Of a DNA stretch of 64,000 bases, positions 25,326-32,711 are shown piece after piece (the first letter of the stretch is position 1; the number at the start of each line of letters is the position of its first letter). Under the pieces are notes generated by a model. It saw nothing but the letters and a program-made list of their open reading frames with translations, had not been told where the DNA came from and did no database searches. The translations under genes were made by a program, and so were the position numbers. This DNA is from HGM04593 sp045661205 (GTDB taxonomy: Bacteria; Bacteroidota; Bacteroidia; Bacteroidales; Bacteroidaceae): assembly GCA_045661205.1 (NCBI GenBank), contig JAZRFE010000042.1:42361-106360 (forward strand). The letters run 5' to 3'.

Positions 25326-26084
25326 ATGGGAAACGTAAAGTATATATCTCTTGAGGAGACCGACTCGACTAACAGCTACACCAGACGCGAGGCTTCGCGT
25401 CTGTGGAGCGAGCACCCCTACTGCAAGATATTTGCAGTTACTGCCGAGGAGCAGACTGCCGGTCGCGGACAGCGTTGTACAATGTGGCAATCAGACAGAA
25501 GCAAGAACCTGCTGATGACAATAGCTGTACGCCCCGACTCTCTCGCAGTAAGTTCGTGCTACTCGCTATCGGTGGCAGCAGCATTGGCATTGAAAGAGAG
25601 CATGAGCGCATTCGGGCTGACCACCACACTCAAATGGCCAAACGACCTATACTGCAATGGAGGCAAACTTGCAGGGATACTTTTGGAGAGCGATTGCGAA
25701 GGAGAGAATGTAGTACAAGCATTTATTGGCATAGGCCTTAACATCAACCAGACACTCTTTGCAGAAATGTCGCGCCGACCAACATCGATGAGCCTTATCT
25801 GTGGGAGAAAGTTCAACATCGAAGAGGTGAGAAACACTATTGTAGAGAGATTTGCCGAGAACTACACAAGGATAGCCAAAGGCGAGCAAGAGGTACTTTT
25901 CAAAGAATACAAAAAATCGCTTATGGGGTATACAACACCCCTACTCTATCGCGACACAAATGGAGAGTTCAGCGCCACAATACATGGGGTGCTGAACGAC
26001 GGCCGCATAGTTCTTAAGTGCGACGACGGCACACTACGCAGCTATTGGTTCAAAGAGGTGGAGAGTGTTATTTTAGGTTATTAA
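25326..26084 (+). CDS. birA: Biotin-[acetyl-CoA-carboxylase] ligase BirA
   Basis: About 252 residues. The ATG at 25326 is chosen over one at 25314 because the first overlaps the previous gene and the family begins about ten residues before ETDSTN. It attaches biotin to the carboxyl-carrier protein of acetyl-CoA carboxylase. The biotin/ATP loop GRGQRCTMW, LKWPNDL and GGKLAGILLE are intact. It has no N-terminal winged-helix regulator domain, so it is a ligase only. It is the last gene of the yraN-mmcQ-birA group, and a small leftward gene overlaps its 3' end by 17 bases. Confidence 0.9.
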   Translation: MGNVKYISLEETDSTNSYTRREASRLWSEHPYCKIFAVTAEEQTAGRGQRCTMWQSDRSKNLLMTIAVRPDSLAVSSCYSLSVAAALALKESMSAFGLTTTLKWPNDLYCNGGKLAGILLESDCEGENVVQAFIGIGLNINQTLFAEMSRRPTSMSLICGRKFNIEEVRNTIVERFAENYTRIAKGEQEVLFKEYKKSLMGYTTPLLYRDTNGEFSATIHGVLNDGRIVLKCDDGTLRSYWFKEVESVILGY

Positions 26085-26289
26085 TATCATCCTTGTGCTT
26101 CTTGCGCAGACTGTCGCGTTTCTTGAGCACAAACCACAGCACTACAAGCATAAGATAGGAGACGCCGAGAACAGACCATTTTTCCACATCACTCATCTCG
26201 TTGTTGCGCGGAAAAAAGTAGATGAACATGCCTGTCATATAGACAAATAGCAGTCCCACGATAAGTTTATGTTTCTTATAAGGTATCAT
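26068..26289 (-). CDS. Small two-span membrane protein, unknown function
   Basis: The protein has 73 residues with two hydrophobic segments (about 9-26 and 42-60, the latter SVLGVSYLMLVVLWFVLK) and a charged Lys-rich C-terminus. The short loop between them carries acidic residues. I recognise no named family. The reading frame ends inside birA (17-base overlap on the other strand). The span layout and its own start codon support a real gene, but coding proof is moderate. It lies divergent from pyrH. Confidence 0.6.
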   Translation of the reverse strand: MIPYKKHKLIVGLLFVYMTGMFIYFFPRNNEMSDVEKWSVLGVSYLMLVVLWFVLKKRDSLRKKHKDDINNLK

Positions 26290-26427
26290 AGCACAAAGTT
26301 AGTGATTTTATGGCTTACAAAAGAAGATATTTCACATTATTAACAACCTCGCAGCGCACGCATAACACTTTTTCAGATTTTTGCATTTAATTTTTCCCAT
26401 TTTCGGCAAAAGAAGAAAAAATATGTG

Positions 26428-26435
26428 TAGATTTG
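26428..26435 (+). promoter_or_regulatory. -7 element for pyrH
   Basis: TAGATTTG fits TAnnTTTG, 21 bases before the start codon. The -33 element is weak (TTTCGG near 26401). Confidence 0.5.
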
Positions 26436-26456
26436 CATAAATAAATACTTACGCAT

Positions 26457-27167
26457 ATGGCAAAATTTAATCGTATTCTTTTGAAATTAAGTGGCGAAAG
26501 CCTTATGGGCGAGCAGCGTTACGGTATCGACGTTAAACGCTTGCAAGAGTACGCCCAACAGATAAAAGAGGTATCGGAAATGGGCGTGGAGATAGGTATT
26601 GTTATCGGTGGCGGTAACATCTTCCGTGGCTTGAGCGGTGCCGGCAAAGGTTTCGACCGCGTGAAGGGCGACCAGATGGGCATGATGGCAACTGTCATCA
26701 ATAGCCTTGCACTAAGCTCGGCATTGGAAGCTATTGGTGTTTCTACAATGGTTCTCACCGCTATCAGAATGGAGCCTGTGGGCGAATTCTACAATAAATG
26801 GAAAGCAATATCTGCAATGAAAGAGGGCAAAGTGGTAATCATGGCAGCAGGAACAGGTAACCCCTACTTCACAACCGACACAGGCTCTTCATTGCGTGGC
26901 ATTGAGATTGAAGCAGACGTAATGCTCAAAGGTACTCGCGTGGATGGTATCTACACTGCCGACCCCGAGAAAGACCCCACAGCTGTGAAATTCGACGACA
27001 TAAGCTACGACGAGGTTATCAGCCGCGGACTCAAGGTGATGGACCTCACAGCCACCACAATGTGCAAAGAGAACAACCTGCCCATTTATGTATTCAACAT
27101 GGACATCGTTGGAAACTTGAAGCGCGTGATGGAAGGCGAGGAGATTGGTACTTTCGTTCATCCATAA
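26457..27167 (+). CDS. pyrH: Uridylate kinase PyrH
   Basis: The protein has 236 residues. It phosphorylates UMP to UDP with ATP in the cytoplasm, in pyrimidine nucleotide synthesis. The family features are KLSGESLMG near residue 9, GGGNIFRG, GTGNPYFTTDT, DGIYTADPEKDP and the C-terminal NMDIVGNLKRVM. It is of the bacterial amino-acid-kinase fold. It is monocistronic, with its own -7 element and a strong bidirectional terminator. Confidence 0.96.
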   Translation: MAKFNRILLKLSGESLMGEQRYGIDVKRLQEYAQQIKEVSEMGVEIGIVIGGGNIFRGLSGAGKGFDRVKGDQMGMMATVINSLALSSALEAIGVSTMVLTAIRMEPVGEFYNKWKAISAMKEGKVVIMAAGTGNPYFTTDTGSSLRGIEIEADVMLKGTRVDGIYTADPEKDPTAVKFDDISYDEVISRGLKVMDLTATTMCKENNLPIYVFNMDIVGNLKRVMEGEEIGTFVHP

Positions 27168-27179
27168 AGAGATACATAT

Positions 27180-27225
27180 AAAAATCGAGGGCTGCACAAT
27201 GTTGAAGTGCAGCCCTCTATTTTTA
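27180..27225. terminator. Bidirectional terminator between pyrH and the beta-helix gene
   Basis: A perfect 11-bp stem (27187-27197 with 27207-27217) has A/T-rich tails on both sides (ATTTTTATAT rightward, GATTTTTATA leftward). It serves the two converging genes. Confidence 0.9.
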
Positions 27226-27239
27226 TATATCATAAACAA

Positions 27240-28916
27240 TTACTCTTTACCGTCCTTTGTAAGCATCCATCCACCTGTCTGCTTGAACTCATTTCCAAGA
27301 GTGTAATCGCTCACGCTGAAGGCGTTGATTATACCATCAGTGAGAGTAATTCCCGAAGGAGCAACAACCGCCTTGTCGTAAGACTTAGCGAGCACTGTAC
27401 CGCCATTCTGAGTGTAGGAAAGTGAAGATATGGCACGTGTCTTTTTATCATCTGTACCCTCGTTGTAATTCTTACCCGAAGAGAGCAAAGTGATATTTCC
27501 GCTGTGGACAATAACATTGCCGTCAGCATTGATAGCCTTAGCACCTACACCTGTACAGTTCACAGCTATTACTCCATCGGTAACAGTGCAGTTGCCACCA
27601 CATTTGATACCGGCAGTAGCCGAGCTATCGCTGCTTACAGCACCATCAACAACAGCAGTGAGTTTACCACCTGTGAATATAAAATCTTTCTCGCTGTTCA
27701 CAGCCTTAGAACCGTCGCCAAGAGTCTTTGCCTGTACAATTCCACCTGTCTGAGTGTAGTTGGCATTAGCCTTTATAGCCATACCTTTCTCGCCTGTGGT
27801 ATTAACCTTTACAAAACCTCCGCGAATGGTTATCGAGGGATCGATGGTAGCATCGGTCATCTCCTCGTAAGAGGCCACAATGCCGTCATCTACTGTGTTT
27901 ACTGTAATATCTCCGGCCTCGATGAGTATGTTACCCTTACCGCAATCGATGCCATCGCCTGTTGCGTTGATAGTGATTACAGGAGCAGAAGCAGCCATGC
28001 GACCCACGCGGAAGAGTTCGTTGGTGTTGATTCCGTCCTTCACAGAAGAGAGAACATTGATGTTACCGCTTCTCACGCGAATGTAGTCGTCGCAACATAT
28101 TGCGTGACCACCGTAGCTTGTTACGTTGAGTGTACCCAAGCCGCTGAAAATGAGCTGACCTTCGCTGAAGAAAGTACCCTTCTGATCTTCGGGCTCACCA
28201 TCTGAGTAGGGAGCCTCGGCATAAACCTCACCATCGCACAAAATGTTTGTCTTGCCTGTTGCAAGAGTAACAAAGACTGTCTTTCCGCTCTGAATGTTGA
28301 TAGCGGGGCCATTGGGATTGGTCAATGAAACACCGTTAAGCGCAAGCTGGAACTTCTTTTCGCTATATATTTTCAACGAACCATTGCTACAACTTCCCTG
28401 AACTTTGTATGCCATCTTGCTGCGCGCAGAGTTTATCACAAGATGCGTGCCATCTACGATTGTATAGCTTACATTGTCGATAATATCGGGAGTAAATGTA
28501 ACGCTTGTCTCGGTGAAAGTGATGGTTGCAACCTTTGAAGCACTGAAATTCTCAATAAAATCGCCCGACTCGTCTATTGCATCATCGGTAATGATAGTCT
28601 CGGTAATCTCAGTGTAGGCATTCTTGTCGTTGGCATCAAATGCCACAGTGAAATTATCGGTGTAGGCCAACGCTGTACCCGCCGCAGGCTGAACAAAAGA
28701 GATGCTGTCCACCTTTTCTGTCGCAAAGCGACTCACTGCACCATCAACAAGTTTTATAGCAATGAGTTTCTGTTCGGCATCAAACTCCATCTGATGGGTC
28801 TCGTTCACTGTTATTGCCTGATATGTGGCATTCTTGTTCGCCACATAATATTTGTTCTGCGCAGCTACCTGAAGGAATGAGAGCAGGCACAGCACGATTG
28901 TTAATGTCTTTCTCAT
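27240..28916 (-). CDS. Cthe_2159-type (DUF4353) carbohydrate-binding beta-helix protein, secreted
   Basis: The protein has 558 residues with a signal peptide cleaved near VAAQN. A short domain (to about residue 90, ending KVDSISFVQPA) precedes a long repetitive part with segments such as VTSYGGHAICCDDYIRVRSGNI and GDGIDCGKGNILIEAGDI. These turns match a right-handed parallel beta-helix of the Cthe_2159 family, described as binding acidic polysaccharide. No catalytic residues are obvious. It is the last gene of the VTC operon (its start overlaps the previous stop by 4 bases). It is probably outside the cell and may bind the polymer made by the upstream genes, which is inference. Confidence 0.75.
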   Translation of the reverse strand: MRKTLTIVLCLLSFLQVAAQNKYYVANKNATYQAITVNETHQMEFDAEQKLIAIKLVDGAVSRFATEKVDSISFVQPAAGTALAYTDNFTVAFDANDKNAYTEITETIITDDAIDESGDFIENFSASKVATITFTETSVTFTPDIIDNVSYTIVDGTHLVINSARSKMAYKVQGSCSNGSLKIYSEKKFQLALNGVSLTNPNGPAINIQSGKTVFVTLATGKTNILCDGEVYAEAPYSDGEPEDQKGTFFSEGQLIFSGLGTLNVTSYGGHAICCDDYIRVRSGNINVLSSVKDGINTNELFRVGRMAASAPVITINATGDGIDCGKGNILIEAGDITVNTVDDGIVASYEEMTDATIDPSITIRGGFVKVNTTGEKGMAIKANANYTQTGGIVQAKTLGDGSKAVNSEKDFIFTGGKLTAVVDGAVSSDSSATAGIKCGGNCTVTDGVIAVNCTGVGAKAINADGNVIVHSGNITLLSSGKNYNEGTDDKKTRAISSLSYTQNGGTVLAKSYDKAVVAPSGITLTDGIINAFSVSDYTLGNEFKQTGGWMLTKDGKE

Positions 28917-29374
28917 TTCTTTATTATTTTAACTGTTTGACGATTGGCACGAAGCAGATAGATGCCTTTGGGAAGGTTGGCAATGCTAACGCTGCCACCC
29001 TCGCTGCTCTGAATCTCTTTTTGCACCATTGTACCGCTTACATTATAGATGGTTATCTCTTCGCCGGCCTCGCAATTCACCGCAATCTCATCAGACGAGA
29101 TATATGACACAAGGTCTTTGCCACCGTTGAAATCGACGTTGGTTATTCCTGTGAAATCACCGAAATAAATGCGGGTAATATCGCTCATATCGACAGAGGA
29201 AACTGCACCGTCTGTCTGCATGAGGTTCACGGTTGTACCGGAGAAAGTCATGCGGCGGAATTTTTGCAATTCCACAGCCTGCGCTGCGTTCTCGCTCTTG
29301 AGCACAATAATGTGCTGAGCCGACACAGGAAGCAGAGCGACCATCAACGCAAATAACATGAATAATTTTTTCAT
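28913..29374 (-). CDS. Short secreted protein ending in a type-A sorting-like domain
   Basis: The protein has 153 residues. A signal peptide (to about VSAQ, residue 19) is followed by a short N-terminal domain (IIVLKSENAAQAVELQKF to DITRIYFGD) that resembles the N-terminal part of the next gene's product. The C-terminal 80 or so residues, with EITIYNVSGTMVQ, SIANLPKGIYLLRA and a basic end, match a Por-secretion (T9SS type A) sorting tail. No cargo domain lies between. It could be a surface carrier, and its function is unknown. It overlaps the downstream gene by 4 bases. Confidence 0.7.
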   Translation of the reverse strand: MKKLFMLFALMVALLPVSAQHIIVLKSENAAQAVELQKFRRMTFSGTTVNLMQTDGAVSSVDMSDITRIYFGDFTGITNVDFNGGKDLVSYISSDEIAVNCEAGEEITIYNVSGTMVQKEIQSSEGGSVSIANLPKGIYLLRANRQTVKIIKK

Positions 29375-29392
29375 ATAGTGCTTTCGTTTCTA

Positions 29393-30223
29393 TTATAAAT
29401 CGAATGAATAGCTTGCACCGAGAGCGTGTCCGGCAGGAGTCTCGCTGTCGTTGGTCTTCTGATAGATGTAGTAGAGTGACACTGAATGGTCCTTGTTAAT
29501 CTTGTAGTCGGCACCTGCGCGGTAGCGTATCTTGTCGTGGAAACGCCACTCATCGACACGTGTGAAAAGCTCGGCCGACACGAAGGGCTTGATGGGGCAC
29601 TTGCGAATATCCCATTTTACTGTGAGACGTGAGCGCAAGGTTGTATTGTTCTTAGAGTCCTTGAGCTCGGCCTCGGTGTTTTTCACCAAAACAGGATTGT
29701 CGAGGTCGCCACCAACATACTCCCAACGATATTTGTCCTCCATTACACCCGCTGCGTGTGTGTAAGTGTACTGCATACGTTCGCGAACAGAGAACTCAAA
29801 ACGACCAACATCGAAACTACCTGTAAGTGAAAGGTAGAGACGCTCTTTGTTTACACGATAAGCATTATCGTGGTTGTAGTCGTAACGGGTATCATCGAAA
29901 GCCTCTTTGATAGATGTGCTCTCGGGCTCGTAGGTATTCATATAGATGTAACCTACATCGGCTTTAAACCATTTGACCGGTTTATATGAAAAACTCACGC
30001 CCAAAGAACGGCGATCTACAATTTTTAGACCGTCAGAAGTACGGAACTCGCCCTCTAATCCCAATTTTACCTTATCGGTAATTTTCTTGGATGCATCGAT
30101 GCTTGTCCAAACTCCGAAATCATCACTATTGTCGTTGGCATAAGCCTGACCGAAAGGCATTGCAGTTATTGCCAATGCCACAGCGCACATGACGCTTCTT
30201 TTAACTCTTGATTTTAAATTCAT
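29393..30223 (-). CDS. DUF2490-type outer-membrane beta-barrel-like protein
   Basis: The protein has 276 residues with a signal peptide cleaved near AYAN. The body alternates aromatic and charged residues, as in outer-membrane strands (KVKLGLEGEFRTSDGL, WFKADVGYIYMNTY, HSVSLYYIYQKTND). It ends in LGASYSFDL, an aromatic C-terminus fitting a barrel. It resembles DUF2490 proteins, of unknown function. It overlaps the previous gene (DUF4956) by 23 bases and lies 18 bases before the next. A role in letting a product reach the surface is inferred from position only. Confidence 0.75.
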   Translation of the reverse strand: MNLKSRVKRSVMCAVALAITAMPFGQAYANDNSDDFGVWTSIDASKKITDKVKLGLEGEFRTSDGLKIVDRRSLGVSFSYKPVKWFKADVGYIYMNTYEPESTSIKEAFDDTRYDYNHDNAYRVNKERLYLSLTGSFDVGRFEFSVRERMQYTYTHAAGVMEDKYRWEYVGGDLDNPVLVKNTEAELKDSKNNTTLRSRLTVKWDIRKCPIKPFVSAELFTRVDEWRFHDKIRYRAGADYKINKDHSVSLYYIYQKTNDSETPAGHALGASYSFDL

Positions 30224-30968
30224 CGCTCGGTGCTTTAACTGTTTGATCTACTGAATTCATTCCTTTACTTGTGGGCTTGTAGTACATCTTGATGATTGCT
30301 GCATCCTTCAAGAAGTCAAGGCCGCCCACCTCTACCTTTACAATGTCGAGACCTGTACGTTTCTTGAGGTCTGCGATAAGTTCTTTCTCTTTATCGGGAG
30401 TAATGAGATTTATATTGTCATACTTGATTATCTTGTATGAGAGGTGTGTAATAAACCAGTTGCTCTCGCACAGCCACAAAGAGAAGAGGAACAACAGGTT
30501 GGCAAGAATCATCTCTACAAGGCTAACCTCCTCGGCTACAAGACCGTTGATGGCGCTCACTGCAATAATCACGAAAAGATATGTCATCTCGCGTATTGCA
30601 ACCTGTTCGGTGCGGTAGCGGATGATACTGAATATCGCAAAGAGTCCGAGTGCAAAACCTGTTTTCAGCTTGACACCGCCCAACAAATAGATGAGCAGGA
30701 AGATGCTGATTGCTATAAGTGTGAATGTAAAGAAGTAATCACCTCGTTTGCTCTTAGGATAATAGAAGAAACGTACGATGATACCCACAAACAGCAGGTT
30801 CAGGAAGAAGAAACTCAAAAGGTTTAATGTACCCTGAAGATTGAACACTGAGCCGGCCATTGCAGAAGTGGCAGAGATTGACTCATTGATAAAGTCATCG
30901 CCAAGAGCATTGGCAACGGTGGTTGCGGTGTTTACACCCGCAGTCAGCAAAGTAGTTAAGATGTTCAT
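30201..30968 (-). CDS. DUF4956 multi-span membrane protein
   Basis: The protein has 255 residues with about five membrane helices (near residues 48-66, 80-98, 105-118, 128-145, 150-168) and a cytoplasmic C-terminal part (GLDIVKVEVGGLDFLKDAAI). The FSIIRYRTEQVAIREMTYLFV segment, a positively charged stretch between helices, is typical of DUF4956. Function is unknown. The gene overlaps the VTC polymerase gene by 4 bases (ATGA) and is likely its membrane partner. The same pairing is known to me from other genomes. Confidence 0.85.
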   Translation of the reverse strand: MNILTTLLTAGVNTATTVANALGDDFINESISATSAMAGSVFNLQGTLNLLSFFFLNLLFVGIIVRFFYYPKSKRGDYFFTFTLIAISIFLLIYLLGGVKLKTGFALGLFAIFSIIRYRTEQVAIREMTYLFVIIAVSAINGLVAEEVSLVEMILANLLFLFSLWLCESNWFITHLSYKIIKYDNINLITPDKEKELIADLKKRTGLDIVKVEVGGLDFLKDAAIIKMYYKPTSKGMNSVDQTVKAPSDEFKIKS

Positions 30969-31747
30969 ATAACGTTATTTTTTTGTATGTTTTCCAATTT
31001 TTCAATAAGTTTCAGACGCTCTTTGAAATTGTTGCGTTTAAGGGTGCGGTTGGTGAGTGCACAACCGATGCAGTATTTGCTGAATCCCGAACGCTTTATG
31101 CGCAACTTACGAAAGATGTCGAGCGAGGGCGAAGGAACGTTGCCGTCTCTTTTAAGTTCGATGATTGCCACATGCTCCAGTTCGCGCCTGTCATCTGTAA
31201 GCAGGTTATGAAATCTGAGGTTGAAATCTATTGTCAGACGCTCGGTCTTTCCAAAATTCACAAGGGTGATTCTGTTGAAACGATTCTCAATGACAGGACG
31301 TATCTCGTCGAGAGTGTACCAAGCATGCTTACCAAGGAAGGGAATAACACGCTCTTGTTCGCGAACAAGGCTCTCCACAGCCTGCACTTCGATGCGTTTT
31401 TTGTTGGTACGTTTGTGGTTGTTCTTATTCTTTACCTCGAGGAATGTTATTTTGGTATCTTCGTATGTGCGGACACGAATTTTCTCGCGCACCAGCTTTC
31501 CATTGTGGTGCATGACATACATCTCGTTGTTATCTGTATCGAAATATGTTGTGTGGTACGAGGCAAGACGAACTCCGTTAATCTCTTGGATATAGTACTT
31601 TCCCTCTACCGCCTGCAAAAACGCCAACAACTGACTGATGGTTGCGACATATTTTGTATCTGTACGGTTCATCAGTTTAATACCCGACATCTCTTCGAGA
31701 GAGATTGGAGGCAAATTGTTTGCTTGCGTAATTATTCGGTCGTTCAT
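30965..31747 (-). CDS. Polyphosphate polymerase domain protein (VTC-type)
   Basis: The protein has 260 residues and no signal peptide. It is a VTC-like triphosphate-tunnel domain with basic clusters where the family binds phosphate: RTDTKYV (28-34), REKIRVRTY (87-95), EVKNKNNHKRTNKKRIE (104-120), ENRFNRITLV (154-163) and the acidic/basic pair in IIELKRDG (195-202). In yeast Vtc4 this fold makes polyphosphate from ATP. Whether this bacterial protein does so is unproven. It is the first gene of the five-gene leftward operon, divergent from the HD hydrolase. Confidence 0.85.
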   Translation of the reverse strand: MNDRIITQANNLPPISLEEMSGIKLMNRTDTKYVATISQLLAFLQAVEGKYYIQEINGVRLASYHTTYFDTDNNEMYVMHHNGKLVREKIRVRTYEDTKITFLEVKNKNNHKRTNKKRIEVQAVESLVREQERVIPFLGKHAWYTLDEIRPVIENRFNRITLVNFGKTERLTIDFNLRFHNLLTDDRRELEHVAIIELKRDGNVPSPSLDIFRKLRIKRSGFSKYCIGCALTNRTLKRNNFKERLKLIEKLENIQKNNVI

Positions 31748-31873
31748 TTTTCATTTATTGCCCATCGAGGGACTTTTTAATGTGCAACAATGCTCCACCA
31801 CCATCACACATATTCACTCTTTGCAAAATCGCGCGTTTGTTTGCATACTACATGCAAATTAAACTTGATTGTG

Positions 31874-31881
31874 CAAATATA
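31874..31881 (-). promoter_or_regulatory. -7 element for the VTC operon
   Basis: TATATTTG on the minus strand fits TAnnTTTG, 126 bases before the start codon. The nearest TTTTG is only 12 bases upstream of it, too close for the consensus spacing. Confidence 0.4.
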
Positions 31882-32047
31882 TAAAAAATATCACAAAAAA
31901 CGTTTTTTTCTCTATCTTTAATAAATTTTTACTATAAATGTCACAAAAATCTTATATTGATAACATATAAAAAGTTAGCAAAGATGAATATTGTTACTTT
32001 CAGACGAAATATCGCCGACGCATTACCATAGATTAAAAGAATTTTCC

Positions 32048-32055
32048 TAATTTTG
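32048..32055 (+). promoter_or_regulatory. -7 element for the HD hydrolase gene
   Basis: TAATTTTG fits TAnnTTTG, 25 bases before the start codon. No -33 element is clear. Confidence 0.4.
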
Positions 32056-32080
32056 AGGCAACAAAAAAAAGCGACACTCC

Positions 32081-32620
32081 ATGAACTACACCAGCATCAT
32101 CGACAAATACTACCCCGAAGAGAACGACTGCAAGCGTATACTCTTAAAACACAGCAGAATGGTTGCCGACTTTGCCATAGCGATAGCCGACAAGCACCCC
32201 GAGCTGAAACTTGACAAAAAGTTTATTGAAGAGGCAGCAATGCTCCACGATATTGGAATTTTCATGACCTCGGCACCCGACATTGGTTGCACAGGTGACG
32301 CTCCTTATATTTGTCATGGTTTTCTTGGAGCTGAGCTTCTGAGAAAAGAGGGGTTTCCTGCACATGCCCGAGTGTGCGAACGCCACACAGGTACAGGCCT
32401 GACAAAAGAACAGATTGAAAAGAACGGATGGCCGCTACCCATAGAGGACTTCCAACCCGAGAGCCTCGAAGAGCAGGTGGTATGTTTTGCCGACAAATTC
32501 TTCTCAAAAGTCAAGTACCTGCACAAGTCGCGAACACACGAACAAGTTCTCGACAGTATGGCACGTATTTCGGCAGAAAGTGTAAAAAAAATCGAAGAGT
32601 GGGCACAACTTTTCCTCTGA
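32081..32620 (+). CDS. HD-domain phosphohydrolase
   Basis: The protein has 179 residues. It has an HD-domain metal site: the first His in LKHSRMVADFA, the HD pair in AMLHDIGIF near residue 57, a further His in ICHGFLGAE, and the ERHTGTGLT segment. It is cytoplasmic, with no signal. The family hydrolyses phosphate esters of nucleotides or related compounds. The substrate here is unknown. It is divergent from the VTC operon and may or may not be functionally linked. Confidence 0.8.
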   Translation: MNYTSIIDKYYPEENDCKRILLKHSRMVADFAIAIADKHPELKLDKKFIEEAAMLHDIGIFMTSAPDIGCTGDAPYICHGFLGAELLRKEGFPAHARVCERHTGTGLTKEQIEKNGWPLPIEDFQPESLEEQVVCFADKFFSKVKYLHKSRTHEQVLDSMARISAESVKKIEEWAQLFL

Positions 32621-32677
32621 AAAAGTTAATATATGTGCTTTTTTGCATATAAATTTCAATTACTCCTTTTTATTTCG

Positions 32678-32685
32678 TATTTTTG
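32678..32685 (+). promoter_or_regulatory. -7 element for lptD
   Basis: TATTTTTG fits the consensus, 26 bases before the start codon. The -33 element is not clear. Confidence 0.5.
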
Positions 32686-32711
32686 CAGATTGTACGGAGT
32701 GAATTTTTAAA

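Larger units (their letters stand above)
31748..32080. other. Intergenic region between the VTC operon and the HD gene
   Basis: About 333 A/T-rich bases separate the two divergent genes. TATATTTG on the minus strand (31874-31881) and TAATTTTG on the plus strand (32048-32055) are the best -7 candidates, but neither has a good -33 partner. I see no open frame or RNA gene. The VTC leader would be about 120 bases long. Confidence 0.55.

Noticed and set aside
30983..31780. A 265-residue plus-strand frame opposite the VTC polymerase gene
   Set aside because: It is antisense to a conserved VTC protein and lacks a promoter or a match to any family I know.
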